Below are positions 9,230-18,261 of a stretch of 64,000 nt of DNA, piece by piece (position 1 is the stretch's first letter; each line of letters begins with the position of its first letter). The notes below the pieces were generated by a model, which ran no database searches, was not told where the DNA came from, and saw nothing but the letters and a program-made list of their open reading frames with translations. Location: contig NZ_SORE01000002.1 in NCBI RefSeq assembly GCF_004366595.1, forward strand, positions 62,001 through 126,000, in the 5' to 3' direction. The DNA is from Paraburkholderia rhizosphaerae (lineage in GTDB: Bacteria; Pseudomonadota; Gammaproteobacteria; Burkholderiales; Burkholderiaceae). A program made the position numbers and the translations under genes.

Positions 9230-9297
9230 CCGCGGCGACTGACGAAGCGCGCCGCGGGGCGCTGACGATGCGGTAGTTCGACGCGCCGTTTGCTTCT

Positions 9298-9330
9298 GCA
9301 ACAGGATACGCAGCAGGCGTATCCTGTTGC
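9298..9330 (+). terminator. 14-bp perfect hairpin after NDH-2 gene
   Basis: A perfect stem GCAACAGGATACGC / GCGTATCCTGTTGC with a 5-base loop, about 70 bases after the NDH-2 stop and 76 bases before the next start. No T-run follows (CTTCCTGG), so it may stall or protect the transcript 3' end rather than act as a full intrinsic terminator. Confidence 0.55.
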
Positions 9331-9405
9331 CTTCCTGGCCGTCCGCTCTATCCACCGCTGTTCATCATCGGCCTTTCAACTTCGCCGCTTATCGAGGAGC
9401 GCAGC

Positions 9406-10275
9406 ATGCTGAAGCCTGAAATCGACAGTCTGATCCCGCACGTCCCTTTCAATCGCCGCACATTCATCAAGGCCGCGATCGGCACGGGCTTCGCGGCTTC
9501 GGTGCTGCCGGTCTCCGCGCAAACCATTCATACCGATAGCGAAGGGCTCGAAGCGGGCGAAGTCGGTATCCATTCGGGCGATACGCTGGTGCCGGCCTAT
9601 CGCGCGCAGCCGAAGGGCAAAACGCATCTGCCGGTTATCCTCGTCGTGCATGAAATTTTCGGCGTGCACGAGCATATCGCCGACGTGTGCCGGCGCTTCG
9701 CGAAGGCGGGCTATCTGGCGATCGCGCCCGACCTGTATGTGCGACAAGGCGACGCGTCCAAATACACGAGCATGCAGCAGTTGAACGAGGAACTGGTCAG
9801 CAAGGTGCCGGACGAGCAGGTGCTGGGCGATCTCGATGCGACCTTCGCATGGGCCGGCGAGCATGGCGGCGATCTGAGTCGCGCCGGGGTCACGGGCTTC
9901 TGCTGGGGCGGGAGAATCGCGTGGCTTTATGCTGAGCACAATCCGCGTCTGAAGGCGGGCGTCGCGTGGTACGGGCGCGTGGTCGGGACGCCGACATCGC
10001 TGCAGCCGTCGAATCCCGTCAATCACGTGAGCGACCTGAAGGTGCCGATGCTGGGGCTATACGGCCGGCAGGATCAAAGCATTCCGCAAGACACGCTCGA
10101 CAAGATGAAAGCGCTGATCGCGCAAGGGCCGCAGCAGGCGCGCGGCTCGCAGTTCGTTGTGTATGACGATGCCGGCCATGCGTTCTTTGCGGACTACCGG
10201 CCGAGCTACCGGAAGGCCGACGCGGAAGACGGCTGGCGTCGCGCGCTTGCGTGGTTCAAGCAGCACGGCGTTTGA
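9406..10275 (+). CDS. Exported dienelactone hydrolase family protein
   Basis: A 289-residue alpha/beta hydrolase of the dienelactone hydrolase family, which opens lactones or related esters. A twin-arginine-type signal is visible (NRRTFIKAAIGTGFAASVLP, then cleavage after VSAQ around residue 40), so the enzyme is probably exported folded to the periplasm. The catalytic triad is apparent: Cys in GFCWGG (near 166), Asp in GLYGRQDQS (near 223) and His in DDAGHAFF (near 254). The family's ancestral substrate is dienelactone of chloroaromatic breakdown, but periplasmic members usually have unknown substrates. It stands alone between the NDH-2 hairpin and a convergent sulfurtransferase gene. Confidence 0.88.
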   Translation: MLKPEIDSLIPHVPFNRRTFIKAAIGTGFAASVLPVSAQTIHTDSEGLEAGEVGIHSGDTLVPAYRAQPKGKTHLPVILVVHEIFGVHEHIADVCRRFAKAGYLAIAPDLYVRQGDASKYTSMQQLNEELVSKVPDEQVLGDLDATFAWAGEHGGDLSRAGVTGFCWGGRIAWLYAEHNPRLKAGVAWYGRVVGTPTSLQPSNPVNHVSDLKVPMLGLYGRQDQSIPQDTLDKMKALIAQGPQQARGSQFVVYDDAGHAFFADYRPSYRKADAEDGWRRALAWFKQHGV

Positions 10276-10345
10276 ATATCCGCCATTAGTGGAGCGCGAC
10301 GGCGCCGTACAGGCAATTCGCCGTCGCCGTCGCTCGGACAAGCCC

Positions 10346-11230
10346 TTACGGTTTCGCGCCGGTTGCAACCGGCCGGGCCGCGTCTGCGCTCCACTCGCTC
10401 CACGAGCCGGGATAGAGAGCGGCGCCGTGCAAGCCCGCAATCTCCATCGCCAGCGCGTTATGACATGCGGTTACGCCAGAACCGCATTGCAGCACGACTC
10501 GCTCCGCGGCGATGCCAGGCATCACTGCACCGAACTCCTCGCGCAACGTATGCGCGGACTTGAAGCGGCCGTCCGGCGTGAGGTTGTCCTTGAAGAATCG
10601 ATTCAGCGCGCCTGGAATGTGTCCGCCGACGCGGTCGAGCGTTTCGTTCTCGCCGCGGTAGCGGTCGGCGGCGCGCGCATCGAGCAACGTGCGTTCGTGC
10701 GTGGTCAGATTGTGTTCGATCGCCTGCGCGTCGACGGTCACCGCAAGCGGCTTGCCGGCCTTGAAGTCGCCGCGAGTGGCTTGTGGGACGTCCTGCGTGA
10801 GCGGATGTCCGGCTGCCTCCCACGCTTGCAGCCCGCCGTCGACGAGCGCTACCGAGTCGTGCCCGAGCCAGCGCAACAGCCACCACAAGCGTGCCGCATA
10901 CATGCCGCCATGCGCGTCATACGCGACCACCTGCTGACCGTGCCTCAGCCCGAGTGCGGCCAGTGTATCGACCAGCTGTTGACGATCGGGCAGCGGATGA
11001 CGCCCGTTAGTGCCCGTCTTCGGCCCCGCCAGATCGCGATCGAGATGCAGATAGTGCGCGTGCGGCAAGTGACCAGCGGCATACGCTTTGGCGCCAGCGC
11101 CGGTATCGATCAGATCGAAGCGGCAATCCGCGACAAATACGCTGTCCGGCGCCGACGCGAGGCGCTCGGCGAGGTTCGCAGCGGAGATCAGCGTCGTGTA
11201 GTGCGTGTGGGGTGTGGGGTTCTGGGACAT
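10346..11230 (-). CDS. sseA: Thiosulfate/3-mercaptopyruvate sulfurtransferase
   Basis: A 294-residue protein made of two rhodanese domains; it transfers a sulfane sulfur to cyanide or thiols. The C-terminal active loop is CGSGVTA, which is the 3-mercaptopyruvate type (rhodaneses proper have CRKGVTA), so SseA-like activity is favoured. The N-terminal inactive domain carries DCRFDLIDTGAG and PHAHYLHLDRDLAG. The ATG at 11230 (MSQNPTPHTHY) is chosen over an in-frame start at 11290 because the longer form would run close to the strong terminator at 11293-11330 and adds 20 non-family residues; GAGCTCG upstream can serve as ribosome-binding site. Confidence 0.88.
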   Translation of the reverse strand: MSQNPTPHTHYTTLISAANLAERLASAPDSVFVADCRFDLIDTGAGAKAYAAGHLPHAHYLHLDRDLAGPKTGTNGRHPLPDRQQLVDTLAALGLRHGQQVVAYDAHGGMYAARLWWLLRWLGHDSVALVDGGLQAWEAAGHPLTQDVPQATRGDFKAGKPLAVTVDAQAIEHNLTTHERTLLDARAADRYRGENETLDRVGGHIPGALNRFFKDNLTPDGRFKSAHTLREEFGAVMPGIAAERVVLQCGSGVTACHNALAMEIAGLHGAALYPGSWSEWSADAARPVATGAKP

Positions 11231-11292
11231 GACGAGCTCCTCAAGCAAACGAGGCCGGGCGTTGCCGGACGATGCTCCTAGTCTAAACAAAA

Positions 11293-11330
11293 AAAGACGG
11301 GTGCAAGCTGGAAGCTTGTCACCCGTCTTT
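11293..11330 (-). terminator. Intrinsic terminator of the leftward Rieske oxygenase gene
   Basis: The stem AAAGACGGGTG / CACCCGTCTTT continues through CAAGCT / AGCTTG with one bulged base. On the minus strand it is followed by TTTTTTTGTTT, giving a classic rho-independent terminator about 55 bases past the oxygenase stop. Confidence 0.88.
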
Positions 11331-11385
11331 CGATCGGTTCACGCAGCGATGCGTCGCGCACCCTTACGCGGTGCGCCGCGCTAGA

Positions 11386-12492
11386 TCAGATCGCGCCCAG
11401 TTCGCGACGCAGGAACTCGTGGAAGTGCTGCATCCCATCTTCCATCGGACTCTGATAAGGGCCCACCTGGGATTCGCCGCGCTGCATCAGTGCGCGACGG
11501 CCGGCGTCCATCCGTTCGGCGATCTCGTCGTCTTCGCGAGCCGTTTCCAGATACGCGGCGCGTTCGGCTTCGATGAAATCCCGCTCGAACAGCGCAATTT
11601 CTTCAGGGTAATAGAACTCGACGACGTTCGTGGTCTTTTGCGGACCCCGCGGAATCAGCCACGACACGACGAGCACATGTGGATACCACTCGATCATGAT
11701 GCCCGGGTAGTACACCATCCAGATCGCGCCGAATTCAGGCGGCTTGCCGTCGCGAAAGCGCAGCACCTCGTCGTGCCACTTCGCATATGTCGGGCTGCCC
11801 GCGCGCGCGAGGCCGTTATGCACGCCGACCGTTTGCACGCTGTACCAGTCGCCGAACTCCCACTTCAGGTCGTCACAGTTCACGAAGCTGCCGAGACCCG
11901 GATGGAACGGCACAACGTGATAGTCCTCCAGATAGACCTCGATAAAGGTCTTCCAGTTGTAGTTGCACTCATGGACTTCGACGTGATCGAACATATAGTC
12001 CGTGAAGTCGAAGTGCGACTGGGTGCCCAGCCGCGTAAGGTCTTTCGCGACATTGCGGCCCTGCGACTCGAACAGCAGCCCATGCCAGTTCTGCAGTGGC
12101 GTGGCGCCGAGATTCAGGCAGGGGTTATCCGCGAAATGCGGTGCGCCGAGCAGCTGACCGTTCAGGTCGTACGTCCACCGATGCAACGGGCAGACGATGT
12201 TCTCCGTGCTGCCGCGGCCATTCAGCATGATGGCCTGACGGTGCCGGCACACGTTCGACAGCAATTCGATTTGCGACTGCTGGTTACGGACGAGCACGCG
12301 CCCCTCGCCTTCGCTCGGCAGGGCAAAATAGTTTCCCGCTTCGGGCACCATCAATTCGTGGCCCACGTAGCGAGGACCTTTCTTGAAAAGGGTTTCGATT
12401 TCGCGCGTAAGAAGCGCTTCGTCAAAGTAAGCCGTGACTGGCAGCTGACTATGTATAGACCTCAGCTGCAATGCATTGCTCAGATTGGACAT
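11386..12492 (-). CDS. Rieske-type aromatic ring-hydroxylating oxygenase, alpha subunit
   Basis: A 368-residue non-haem iron oxygenase subunit. The Rieske cluster ligands are in CRHRQ and CPLHRWTYDLNGQL (C-x-H ... C-x2-H, residues about 82-105), and the mononuclear iron site is visible as LEDYHVVPFHPGLGSF (two His) plus a late Asp in the C-terminal half. Substrate classes range from phenylpropionates to quaternary amines; nothing here fixes the substrate. No ferredoxin, reductase or beta subunit gene is adjacent, so partner proteins must be encoded elsewhere. The ATG at 12492 (MSNLSNALQLRS) is preferred to one 15 codons upstream. It has its own terminator and is a single-gene unit. Confidence 0.88.
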   Translation of the reverse strand: MSNLSNALQLRSIHSQLPVTAYFDEALLTREIETLFKKGPRYVGHELMVPEAGNYFALPSEGEGRVLVRNQQSQIELLSNVCRHRQAIMLNGRGSTENIVCPLHRWTYDLNGQLLGAPHFADNPCLNLGATPLQNWHGLLFESQGRNVAKDLTRLGTQSHFDFTDYMFDHVEVHECNYNWKTFIEVYLEDYHVVPFHPGLGSFVNCDDLKWEFGDWYSVQTVGVHNGLARAGSPTYAKWHDEVLRFRDGKPPEFGAIWMVYYPGIMIEWYPHVLVVSWLIPRGPQKTTNVVEFYYPEEIALFERDFIEAERAAYLETAREDDEIAERMDAGRRALMQRGESQVGPYQSPMEDGMQHFHEFLRRELGAI

Positions 12493-12802
12493 TCCCACTC
12501 CCGATGAAGACGTGAAAGCAGTGAACAACCCAACCATCGAAGATTCGATTTAGGGAGCCCGCGATTATACCCGTTTCCCCCTCCTTGGGGACCGTTAAGT
12601 ACCTGATTTGGGTCAAAATTGTGTTGGAAGTTCGCGTTTTTGCGCTATCGGCGCTAGAGTTTTTTCAGGCATGCGTCGCGCGCTAGCCCCGTTTTTCGCA
12701 TTCGGTGTGCCCAATGCGCAACGGGCCGGGATCGGGTTGTGGGCTCGGAAATGTCGCTTTTGCCGTAGAATGTCCGACTTGTTTTAATTTTGCGACGGAT
12801 TC
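12493..12802. other. Divergent intergenic region, oxygenase and xseB promoters
   Basis: No gene is supported here. The gap separates the leftward oxygenase start (12492) from the rightward xseB start (12803) and must hold both promoters. A TAGAAT hexamer at 12766-12771, 31 bases before xseB, is a plausible -10 element; no well-spaced -35 box was found. The part nearest the oxygenase contains GATTATA. Confidence 0.5.
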
Positions 12803-13099
12803 ATGGCGAAGATCGCACCGACCCAGAACGCTGATACGTCCCTCGAGGACACCACCGGCGCGCCGCTGCCGGAGACCTACGAGGCGGCGCTCACGGAACT
12901 CGAAGGACTGGTCGGTCGGATGGAGGGCGGCAGCCTGAGCCTTGAAGAGTCGCTCGCCGCGTACCGGCGCGGTGCCGCCCTTGTGGCGTTCTGCCAGCAG
13001 CAGTTAGAAAAAGTTGAACAGCAGGTTCGCGTGCTCGATGGCGAGACGCTGAAGCCGCTCCCCACAACCGCCGCTGACAGCGGAGAAGACGATCTATGA
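12803..13099 (+). CDS. xseB: Exodeoxyribonuclease VII small subunit
   Basis: A 98-residue acidic helical protein that binds the XseA catalytic subunit in several copies to form exonuclease VII, which degrades single-stranded DNA. The core ETYEAALTELEGLVGRMEGG, then LSLEESLAAYRRGAALV and CQQQLEKVEQQVRVL is family-typical. The stop overlaps the ispA start by four bases (ATGA at 13096-13099), the usual xseB-ispA-dxs order in beta-proteobacteria. Confidence 0.93.
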   Translation: MAKIAPTQNADTSLEDTTGAPLPETYEAALTELEGLVGRMEGGSLSLEESLAAYRRGAALVAFCQQQLEKVEQQVRVLDGETLKPLPTTAADSGEDDL

Positions 13100-13980
13100 A
13101 TTTTGAACAATGGATGCGCACGGTGCTCGAGCGCGTCGAACAGGCACTCGAGCGCTACTTGCCACCCACATCGACCGCCCCGGCCCGCCTGCATGAGGCG
13201 ATGCGCTACGCGGTGCTGGGCGGGGGCAAGCGGGTCCGTCCATTGCTGTGCCATGCCGCTGGGGAGTTGACCGGCGCGCGGGCCGAGTCCCTCGAAGCCG
13301 CTGCGGCCGCGCTGGAAATGGTCCATGTGTATTCGCTCGTACATGACGACATGCCGTGCATGGACGACGACGCTCTGCGCCGCGGCAAGCCGACGGTACA
13401 CGTTCAATATGATGAAGCGATGGCGTTGCTGGTCGGCGATGCACTGCAGTCGCAGGCGTTCGTCGCGCTGACCGAAGGCGCGGCGCTTGCTCCCGTTCAG
13501 CAGGCCGCGCTCACGCGCGAACTGGCGCTTGCAATCGGCTCGATCGGGATGGCCGGCGGTCAGGCAATCGACCTCGCAAGCGTGGGCCACAAACTGACAC
13601 GCGAACAGCTCGAGACGATGCACCGGATGAAAACCGGCGCGTTGTTGCGCGCCTCGGTGCGCATGGGCGCGCTAGCCGGCGAGACGCCGGATGCAAACAC
13701 GCTGAGCGCGCTGGACGCGTATGCGGCAGCCGTCGGCCTCGCATTCCAGGTGGTCGACGACATCCTCGATGCAACGTCCGATTCGGCCACGCTCGGCAAG
13801 ACGGCGGGCAAGGATGCGAAAGACGGCAAGCCGACCTATGTATCGATTATCGGGCTCGACGCTTCGCGCGCGCTCGCGGCGCAACTGCGCAGCGACGCGC
13901 ACAACGCGCTTGCGCCATTCGGCGCACGCGCACAGCGTCTTGCCGAGCTTGCGGACCTGGTCGTGAACCGGGTTAGTTAA
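13096..13980 (+). CDS. ispA: Farnesyl diphosphate synthase (polyprenyl synthetase)
   Basis: A 294-residue cytosolic prenyltransferase that condenses DMAPP and IPP to geranyl and then farnesyl diphosphate, feeding quinone, undecaprenol and hopanoid synthesis (hopanoid side-chain genes occur later in this window). The first Asp-rich motif is DDMPCMDDD (residues about 84-92) and the second is DDILD near 221. [10 protein letters not shown] and GQAIDLA are also present. It overlaps xseB by four bases and precedes dxs by 100 bases, so the three are probably co-transcribed. Confidence 0.93.
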   Translation: MNFEQWMRTVLERVEQALERYLPPTSTAPARLHEAMRYAVLGGGKRVRPLLCHAAGELTGARAESLEAAAAALEMVHVYSLVHDDMPCMDDDALRRGKPTVHVQYDEAMALLVGDALQSQAFVALTEGAALAPVQQAALTRELALAIGSIGMAGGQAIDLASVGHKLTREQLETMHRMKTGALLRASVRMGALAGETPDANTLSALDAYAAAVGLAFQVVDDILDATSDSATLGKTAGKDAKDGKPTYVSIIGLDASRALAAQLRSDAHNALAPFGARAQRLAELADLVVNRVS

Positions 13981-14080
13981 AAAGCGAAGAATCAACGCGA
14001 AAGCCCGCCGCACGCCAGGGACCAGAAGGGGTAGCGCGAATGAAGTGCGGGCGCGTATGTTTTCCTACAATGGAACGACG

Positions 14081-15988
14081 ATGTACGACTTACTGAAAAC
14101 CATTGACGACCCGGCCGCCCTGCGCCGCCTCGACCGCCGCCAGTTGCAACCGCTCGCCGACGAGCTGCGTGCCTTCGTGCTCGACAGCGTCTCGCAGACC
14201 GGCGGACACCTGTCGTCCAACCTCGGTACGGTCGAACTGACGATTGCGCTGCACTATGTATTCGACACGCCGCGCGACCGTATCGTCTGGGACGTCGGTC
14301 ACCAGACCTATCCGCACAAGATCCTGACCGGTCGCCGCGACCAGATGCATACGCTGCGTCAGCACGGCGGCATCTCGGGCTTCCCGCGCCGCACCGAGTC
14401 GGAGTACGACACGTTTGGTACCGCGCATTCGAGCACGTCGATCTCCGCGGCGCTCGGTATGGCGATCGCCAGCAAGCTGCAGCATGAAGACCGTTTCTCG
14501 ATCGCGGTGATCGGCGACGGGGCGATGACGGCCGGCATGGCATTCGAAGCGATGAACAATGCCGGCGTTGCCGACGATGTGCCGCTGCTCGTCATCCTGA
14601 ACGACAACGACATGTCGATTTCACCGCCGGTCGGCGCGCTGAACCGCCACCTTGCGCGACTGATGTCGGGGCGCTTCTACGCAGCTGCGCGCGCAGGCGT
14701 CGAACGCGTGCTGCGCGTCGCGCCGCCGATGCTCGATCTCGCGCGCAAGCTCGAAGAGCACGCGAAGGGGATGATCATCCCCGCGACGCTGTTTGAGGAA
14801 TTCGGATTCAACTACATCGGCCCGATCGACGGCCACGATCTCGATTCGCTGATCCCGACGCTGCAGAACATCAGGGAATTGCGTGGTCCGCAGTTCCTGC
14901 ACGTGGTGACGAAGAAAGGTCAGGGCTACAAGCTCGCCGAAGCCGACCCGGTGCTGTACCACGGACCCGGCAAGTTCAATCCGGCCGAGGGCATCAAGCC
15001 GTCGACGGCGCCGGGCAAGAAGACGTACACGCAAGTGTTCGGCGAGTGGTTGTGCGATGCCGCCGAACTCGATTCGCGCGTCGTCGGTATCACGCCGGCG
15101 ATGCGTGAAGGCTCAGGCCTCGTCGAATTCGAGAAGCGCTATCCGGACCGTTACTACGACGTGGGCATCGCCGAGCAGCATGCGGTGACGTTCGCGGGCG
15201 GTCTGGCGGCGGAAGGCTTGAAGCCGGTCGTTGCGATCTACTCGACGTTCCTGCAACGCGGCTACGACCAGCTGATCCACGACGTCGCATTGCAGAATCT
15301 GCCGGTCGTGTTCGCGATCGATCGCGCGGGTCTGGTCGGCGCGGACGGCGCGACGCACGCGGGCGCGTATGACCTCGCGTTCCTGCGCTGCATCCCGAAC
15401 ATGACGGTAATGGCCGCATCGGACGAAAACGAATGCCGGCAAATGCTGTACACCGCGCTCCAGCAGCCGAACCCAACGGCGGTGCGCTATCCGCGCGGCG
15501 CGGGCACGGGCGTCGCGACCGTCAAGCAAATGGCCGCGCTGCCGCTCGGCAAGGGCGAAATCCGTCGTGAAACGACGCAACCCGTGGGCAAGCGCATTGC
15601 GATTCTCGCGTTCGGCACGATGGTTGCGCCGTCGCTCGCCGCCGCTGAGCAACTCGACGCGACCGTCGCGAACATGCGCTTCGTGAAGCCGGTCGACGCC
15701 GATCTGATCCGCAAACTGGCGGAAACGCACGACGCACTCGTGACAGTCGAAGAAGGCTGTGTGATGGGCGGCGCGGGTTCCGCGTGCGTCGAAGCCCTGC
15801 TGGCAAGTGGGGTTATCAAGCCCGTACTACAATTGGGTCTCCCCGATCACTTTATCGATCATGGGGACCCGGCCAAGCTGCTCGCCGAATGTGGTCTCGA
15901 TGGCGCAGGCATCGCGAAGTCGATCCGCGAACGGTTCATCGATCAGGTCAGCGCGGCATCCGGGAAGTCGGTGAAGCGCGTCGCCTGA
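14081..15988 (+). CDS. dxs: 1-deoxy-D-xylulose-5-phosphate synthase
   Basis: A 635-residue thiamine-diphosphate enzyme that joins pyruvate and glyceraldehyde 3-phosphate in the first step of the MEP isoprenoid pathway. The thiamine-binding [18 protein letters not shown] lies near residue 145, and the catalytic Glu is in [17 protein letters not shown] near 360. Early landmarks are [16 protein letters not shown] and [18 protein letters not shown]. The ATG at 14081 ([16 protein letters not shown]) matches the beta-proteobacterial start; an in-frame start at 14045 adds 12 unaligned residues. A strong hairpin with T-run follows the gene, ending the xseB-ispA-dxs unit. Confidence 0.95.
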   Translation: MYDLLKTIDDPAALRRLDRRQLQPLADELRAFVLDSVSQTGGHLSSNLGTVELTIALHYVFDTPRDRIVWDVGHQTYPHKILTGRRDQMHTLRQHGGISGFPRRTESEYDTFGTAHSSTSISAALGMAIASKLQHEDRFSIAVIGDGAMTAGMAFEAMNNAGVADDVPLLVILNDNDMSISPPVGALNRHLARLMSGRFYAAARAGVERVLRVAPPMLDLARKLEEHAKGMIIPATLFEEFGFNYIGPIDGHDLDSLIPTLQNIRELRGPQFLHVVTKKGQGYKLAEADPVLYHGPGKFNPAEGIKPSTAPGKKTYTQVFGEWLCDAAELDSRVVGITPAMREGSGLVEFEKRYPDRYYDVGIAEQHAVTFAGGLAAEGLKPVVAIYSTFLQRGYDQLIHDVALQNLPVVFAIDRAGLVGADGATHAGAYDLAFLRCIPNMTVMAASDENECRQMLYTALQQPNPTAVRYPRGAGTGVATVKQMAALPLGKGEIRRETTQPVGKRIAILAFGTMVAPSLAAAEQLDATVANMRFVKPVDADLIRKLAETHDALVTVEEGCVMGGAGSACVEALLASGVIKPVLQLGLPDHFIDHGDPAKLLAECGLDGAGIAKSIRERFIDQVSAASGKSVKRVA

Positions 15989-16054
15989 CGGCGTACTCGC
16001 CGCCCCTGTTGCGGCAATCCCAGATTGGGTCGATGGGTCGCAGAGCCCATCCGG

Positions 16055-16084
16055 AACCGCCGGCCGAGGCCGGCGGTTTGCCTT
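16055..16084 (+). terminator. Intrinsic terminator after dxs
   Basis: The stem AACCGCCGGCC / GGCCGGCGGTT, closing on a tight loop, is followed by TTGCCTTTT. It lies 67 bases after the dxs stop and 55 bases before folE2, so folE2 either uses read-through or its own promoter in the remaining short gap. Confidence 0.75.
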
Positions 16085-16138
16085 TTGCGGATCGCCATTT
16101 GCAAGCACGCATTCGCGCGTGCCCGTGAGGACAAGAAG

Positions 16139-16948
16139 ATGAATCAGATGAACCCCGCTTTTGTGATGCCCGACGTGCAGAGCACGATCGATACCCGGCA
16201 GATTCCGATTCAGCGGGTGGGCGTCAAGGCGGTGCGTTATCCATTGACGGTTCGCACGCAAGGTCGCGCTGACCAGCCGACCATCGGCACGTGGAATCTC
16301 GATGTTCATCTGCCGGCGGATCAGAAAGGCACCCATATGTCGCGTTTCGTCGCACTGCTCGAAGAGCAGACCGGGCCGCTCGACGCGAGCACGTTGCGCA
16401 CGATGCTGGCCGCGATGCTCGAGAAGCTTGAGGCGCATGCGGGCCGCATCGAGGTGTCGTTCCCGTATTTCGTGAACAAGACCGCGCCGGTGTCGGGCGT
16501 GCAGAGCTTGCTTGACTATGAGGTGACGCTGGCCGGCGAGCTTCGCGACGGCGCGACACGCGTATTTCTGAAGGTGCTGGTGCCGGTCACGAGCCTGTGT
16601 CCGTGTTCGAAGAAGATTTCGCAGTACGGTGCGCACAACCAGCGCTCGCACGTCACGATCAATGCGGAGCTGGCCGGCGATATCGCGATTGAAGATCTGA
16701 TCCGTATTGCCGAGGAAGAAGCGTCGTGCGAGTTGTGGGGCTTGCTGAAGCGGCCGGACGAGAAGTTCGTGACGGAGCGCGCGTACGAGAACCCGAAGTT
16801 CGTCGAAGATCTGGTGCGTGATGTCGCGCAACGGCTCAATGCCGATGAGCGGATTGCCGCGTATGTGCTCGAGGCGGAGAACTTCGAGTCGATTCACAAT
16901 CACAGTGCGTATGCGGTGATCGAGAACGACAAGCGTGCAGCACGATAG
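16139..16948 (+). CDS. folE2: GTP cyclohydrolase FolE2 (type IB)
   Basis: A 269-residue GTP cyclohydrolase IB, the metal-flexible alternative to FolE that makes dihydroneopterin triphosphate for folate and related pterins. The metal-binding Cys is in [11 protein letters not shown] (near residue 155) with conserved [15 protein letters not shown] before it and [11 protein letters not shown] at the end. The ATG at 16139 follows AGGA at about ten bases; longer in-frame extensions to 16025 would run through the dxs terminator. FolE2 often supports growth under zinc limitation, but no Zur box was identified here. Confidence 0.92.
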   Translation: MNQMNPAFVMPDVQSTIDTRQIPIQRVGVKAVRYPLTVRTQGRADQPTIGTWNLDVHLPADQKGTHMSRFVALLEEQTGPLDASTLRTMLAAMLEKLEAHAGRIEVSFPYFVNKTAPVSGVQSLLDYEVTLAGELRDGATRVFLKVLVPVTSLCPCSKKISQYGAHNQRSHVTINAELAGDIAIEDLIRIAEEEASCELWGLLKRPDEKFVTERAYENPKFVEDLVRDVAQRLNADERIAAYVLEAENFESIHNHSAYAVIENDKRAAR

Positions 16949-16952
16949 TTGT

Positions 16953-17006
16953 TAGTGCAACGTTAGACGCTGTCTATCTATCGGCAGACTTGCACTAGTA
17001 GACAGC
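16953..17006 (+). other. Interleaved inverted repeats downstream of folE2
   Basis: Two perfect 8-bp inverted repeats are interlocked: TAGTGCAA (16953-16960) with TTGCACTA (16990-16997), and GCTGTCTA (16969-16976) with TAGACAGC (16999-17006). The order a-b-a'-b' allows only one hairpin at a time, or a strained pseudoknot. The element starts five bases after the folE2 stop and ends five bases before the terminator stem. Confidence 0.6.
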
Positions 17007-17011
17007 ATAAG

Positions 17012-17039
17012 CAAACGGCCGCTTCCCAGCGGCCGTTTG
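17012..17039. terminator. Bidirectional terminator between folE2 and tsaD
   Basis: The stem CAAACGGCCGC / GCGGCCGTTTG has a 6-base loop and is followed on the plus strand by TGCTTTT; the A-rich left flank suits the minus strand. It separates the convergent folE2 and tsaD genes. Confidence 0.8.
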
Positions 17040-17080
17040 TGCTTTTGGAGTGCGCGTGCAGTGTGATGTGATGCAACGCT

Positions 17081-18106
17081 TCAGCGCGCAAGCGAAGCGA
17101 GATCCCAGCGTGGTTTGACGGTGAACGCGTAGTCGGCCTCGCCCTGCGCGGGCCAGCGTTGCAGCCGCAATGCGCCGGCCAGCGCAATCATCGCGCCGTT
17201 GTCGGTGCACAGAGACAGGTCCGGATAGTGCACGTCGAAGCCGCGCTTTTTCGCGGCCGCCGACAGCGCGTCACGCAACTGCCGGTTCGCGCCGACTCCG
17301 CCCGCCACCACCAGCCGCTTTAATTTGGTCTGCTTCAGTGCCGCCAGCGATTTCGCGGCGAGCACTTCGACCGCCGCATCGACGAAGCCGCGCGCGAGAT
17401 CCGCTTTGCTCTGCTCGCAGACATTCGTGCCAAGCTTTTTCATTTGCGTGAGCGCGGCTGTTTTGAGGCCGCTGAAGCTGAAGTCGAGATCGCCTGAGTG
17501 CAACATCGGACGCGGCAGCACGACCGCGCCTGGCGTGCCGAACTCGGCAAGCCGCGACACTTCTGGACCACCCGGATAGCCGAGACCCAGCAGTTTGGCG
17601 GTTTTGTCGAAGGCTTCGCCGGCGGCATCGTCGAGTGTTTCGCCGAGGGTTTCGTAGATGCCGACGTCAGTGACGCGCATCAGTTGAGTGTGACCGCCCG
17701 ACACGAGCAGCGCGACGAACGGAAACGGCGGCGGCGCATCGACCAGCAGCGGCGACAACAGATGCCCTTCCAGATGATGAATACCGATCGTCGGCTTGCC
17801 CCACGCCATCGCCAGGCCGTTCGCAATGCTTGCGCCGACGAGCAGCGCACCGGCGAGCCCTGGGCCTTGCGTGTACGCGATCGCGTCGATGTCGGCCTGC
17901 GCGGCGCCGGAGCGTTCGAGGACTTCCTCGAGAAGCGGCAGCGCCCGGCGGATATGATCACGCGACGCCAGCTCCGGCACCACGCCGCCGTATTCGCGGT
18001 GCATCGCGATCTGCGAATGCAGCGCATGGGCGAGCAGGCCGCGCTCGGTGTCGTACAGCGCGAGGCCGGTTTCGTCGCAGGAGCTTTCTATGCCGAGAAC
18101 GAGCAT
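17081..18106 (-). CDS. tsaD: tRNA N6-adenosine threonylcarbamoyltransferase
   Basis: A 341-residue subunit of the TsaBDE complex that transfers the threonylcarbamoyl group to A37 of ANN-decoding tRNAs. The ASKHA-fold ATPase landmarks are [10 protein letters not shown] at residues 5-14, the metal-binding [10 protein letters not shown] near 111, SGGHTQLM, and [10 protein letters not shown] near the C-terminus. The ATG at 18106 is chosen because family members begin [14 protein letters not shown]; the open frame extends upstream another 31 codons with no similarity. It is divergent from an HI0933-type gene, with about 155 bases for both promoters. Confidence 0.95.
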   Translation of the reverse strand: MLVLGIESSCDETGLALYDTERGLLAHALHSQIAMHREYGGVVPELASRDHIRRALPLLEEVLERSGAAQADIDAIAYTQGPGLAGALLVGASIANGLAMAWGKPTIGIHHLEGHLLSPLLVDAPPPFPFVALLVSGGHTQLMRVTDVGIYETLGETLDDAAGEAFDKTAKLLGLGYPGGPEVSRLAEFGTPGAVVLPRPMLHSGDLDFSFSGLKTAALTQMKKLGTNVCEQSKADLARGFVDAAVEVLAAKSLAALKQTKLKRLVVAGGVGANRQLRDALSAAAKKRGFDVHYPDLSLCTDNGAMIALAGALRLQRWPAQGEADYAFTVKPRWDLASLAR

Positions 18107-18261
18107 GGTTCGAAGGGCGGGCGAGTCGCACGAATCAACCCGGCGTGAGGTCGGGGCGCGCGTTCTGCACCGGAAATGTCGATAAAAACTGAACCTCAAA
18201 GTATAGCAGTGCGTCGCAAGCCTCGCCGGGCCGCACCGTTGCCGCGGTTACAATGCGCGCC

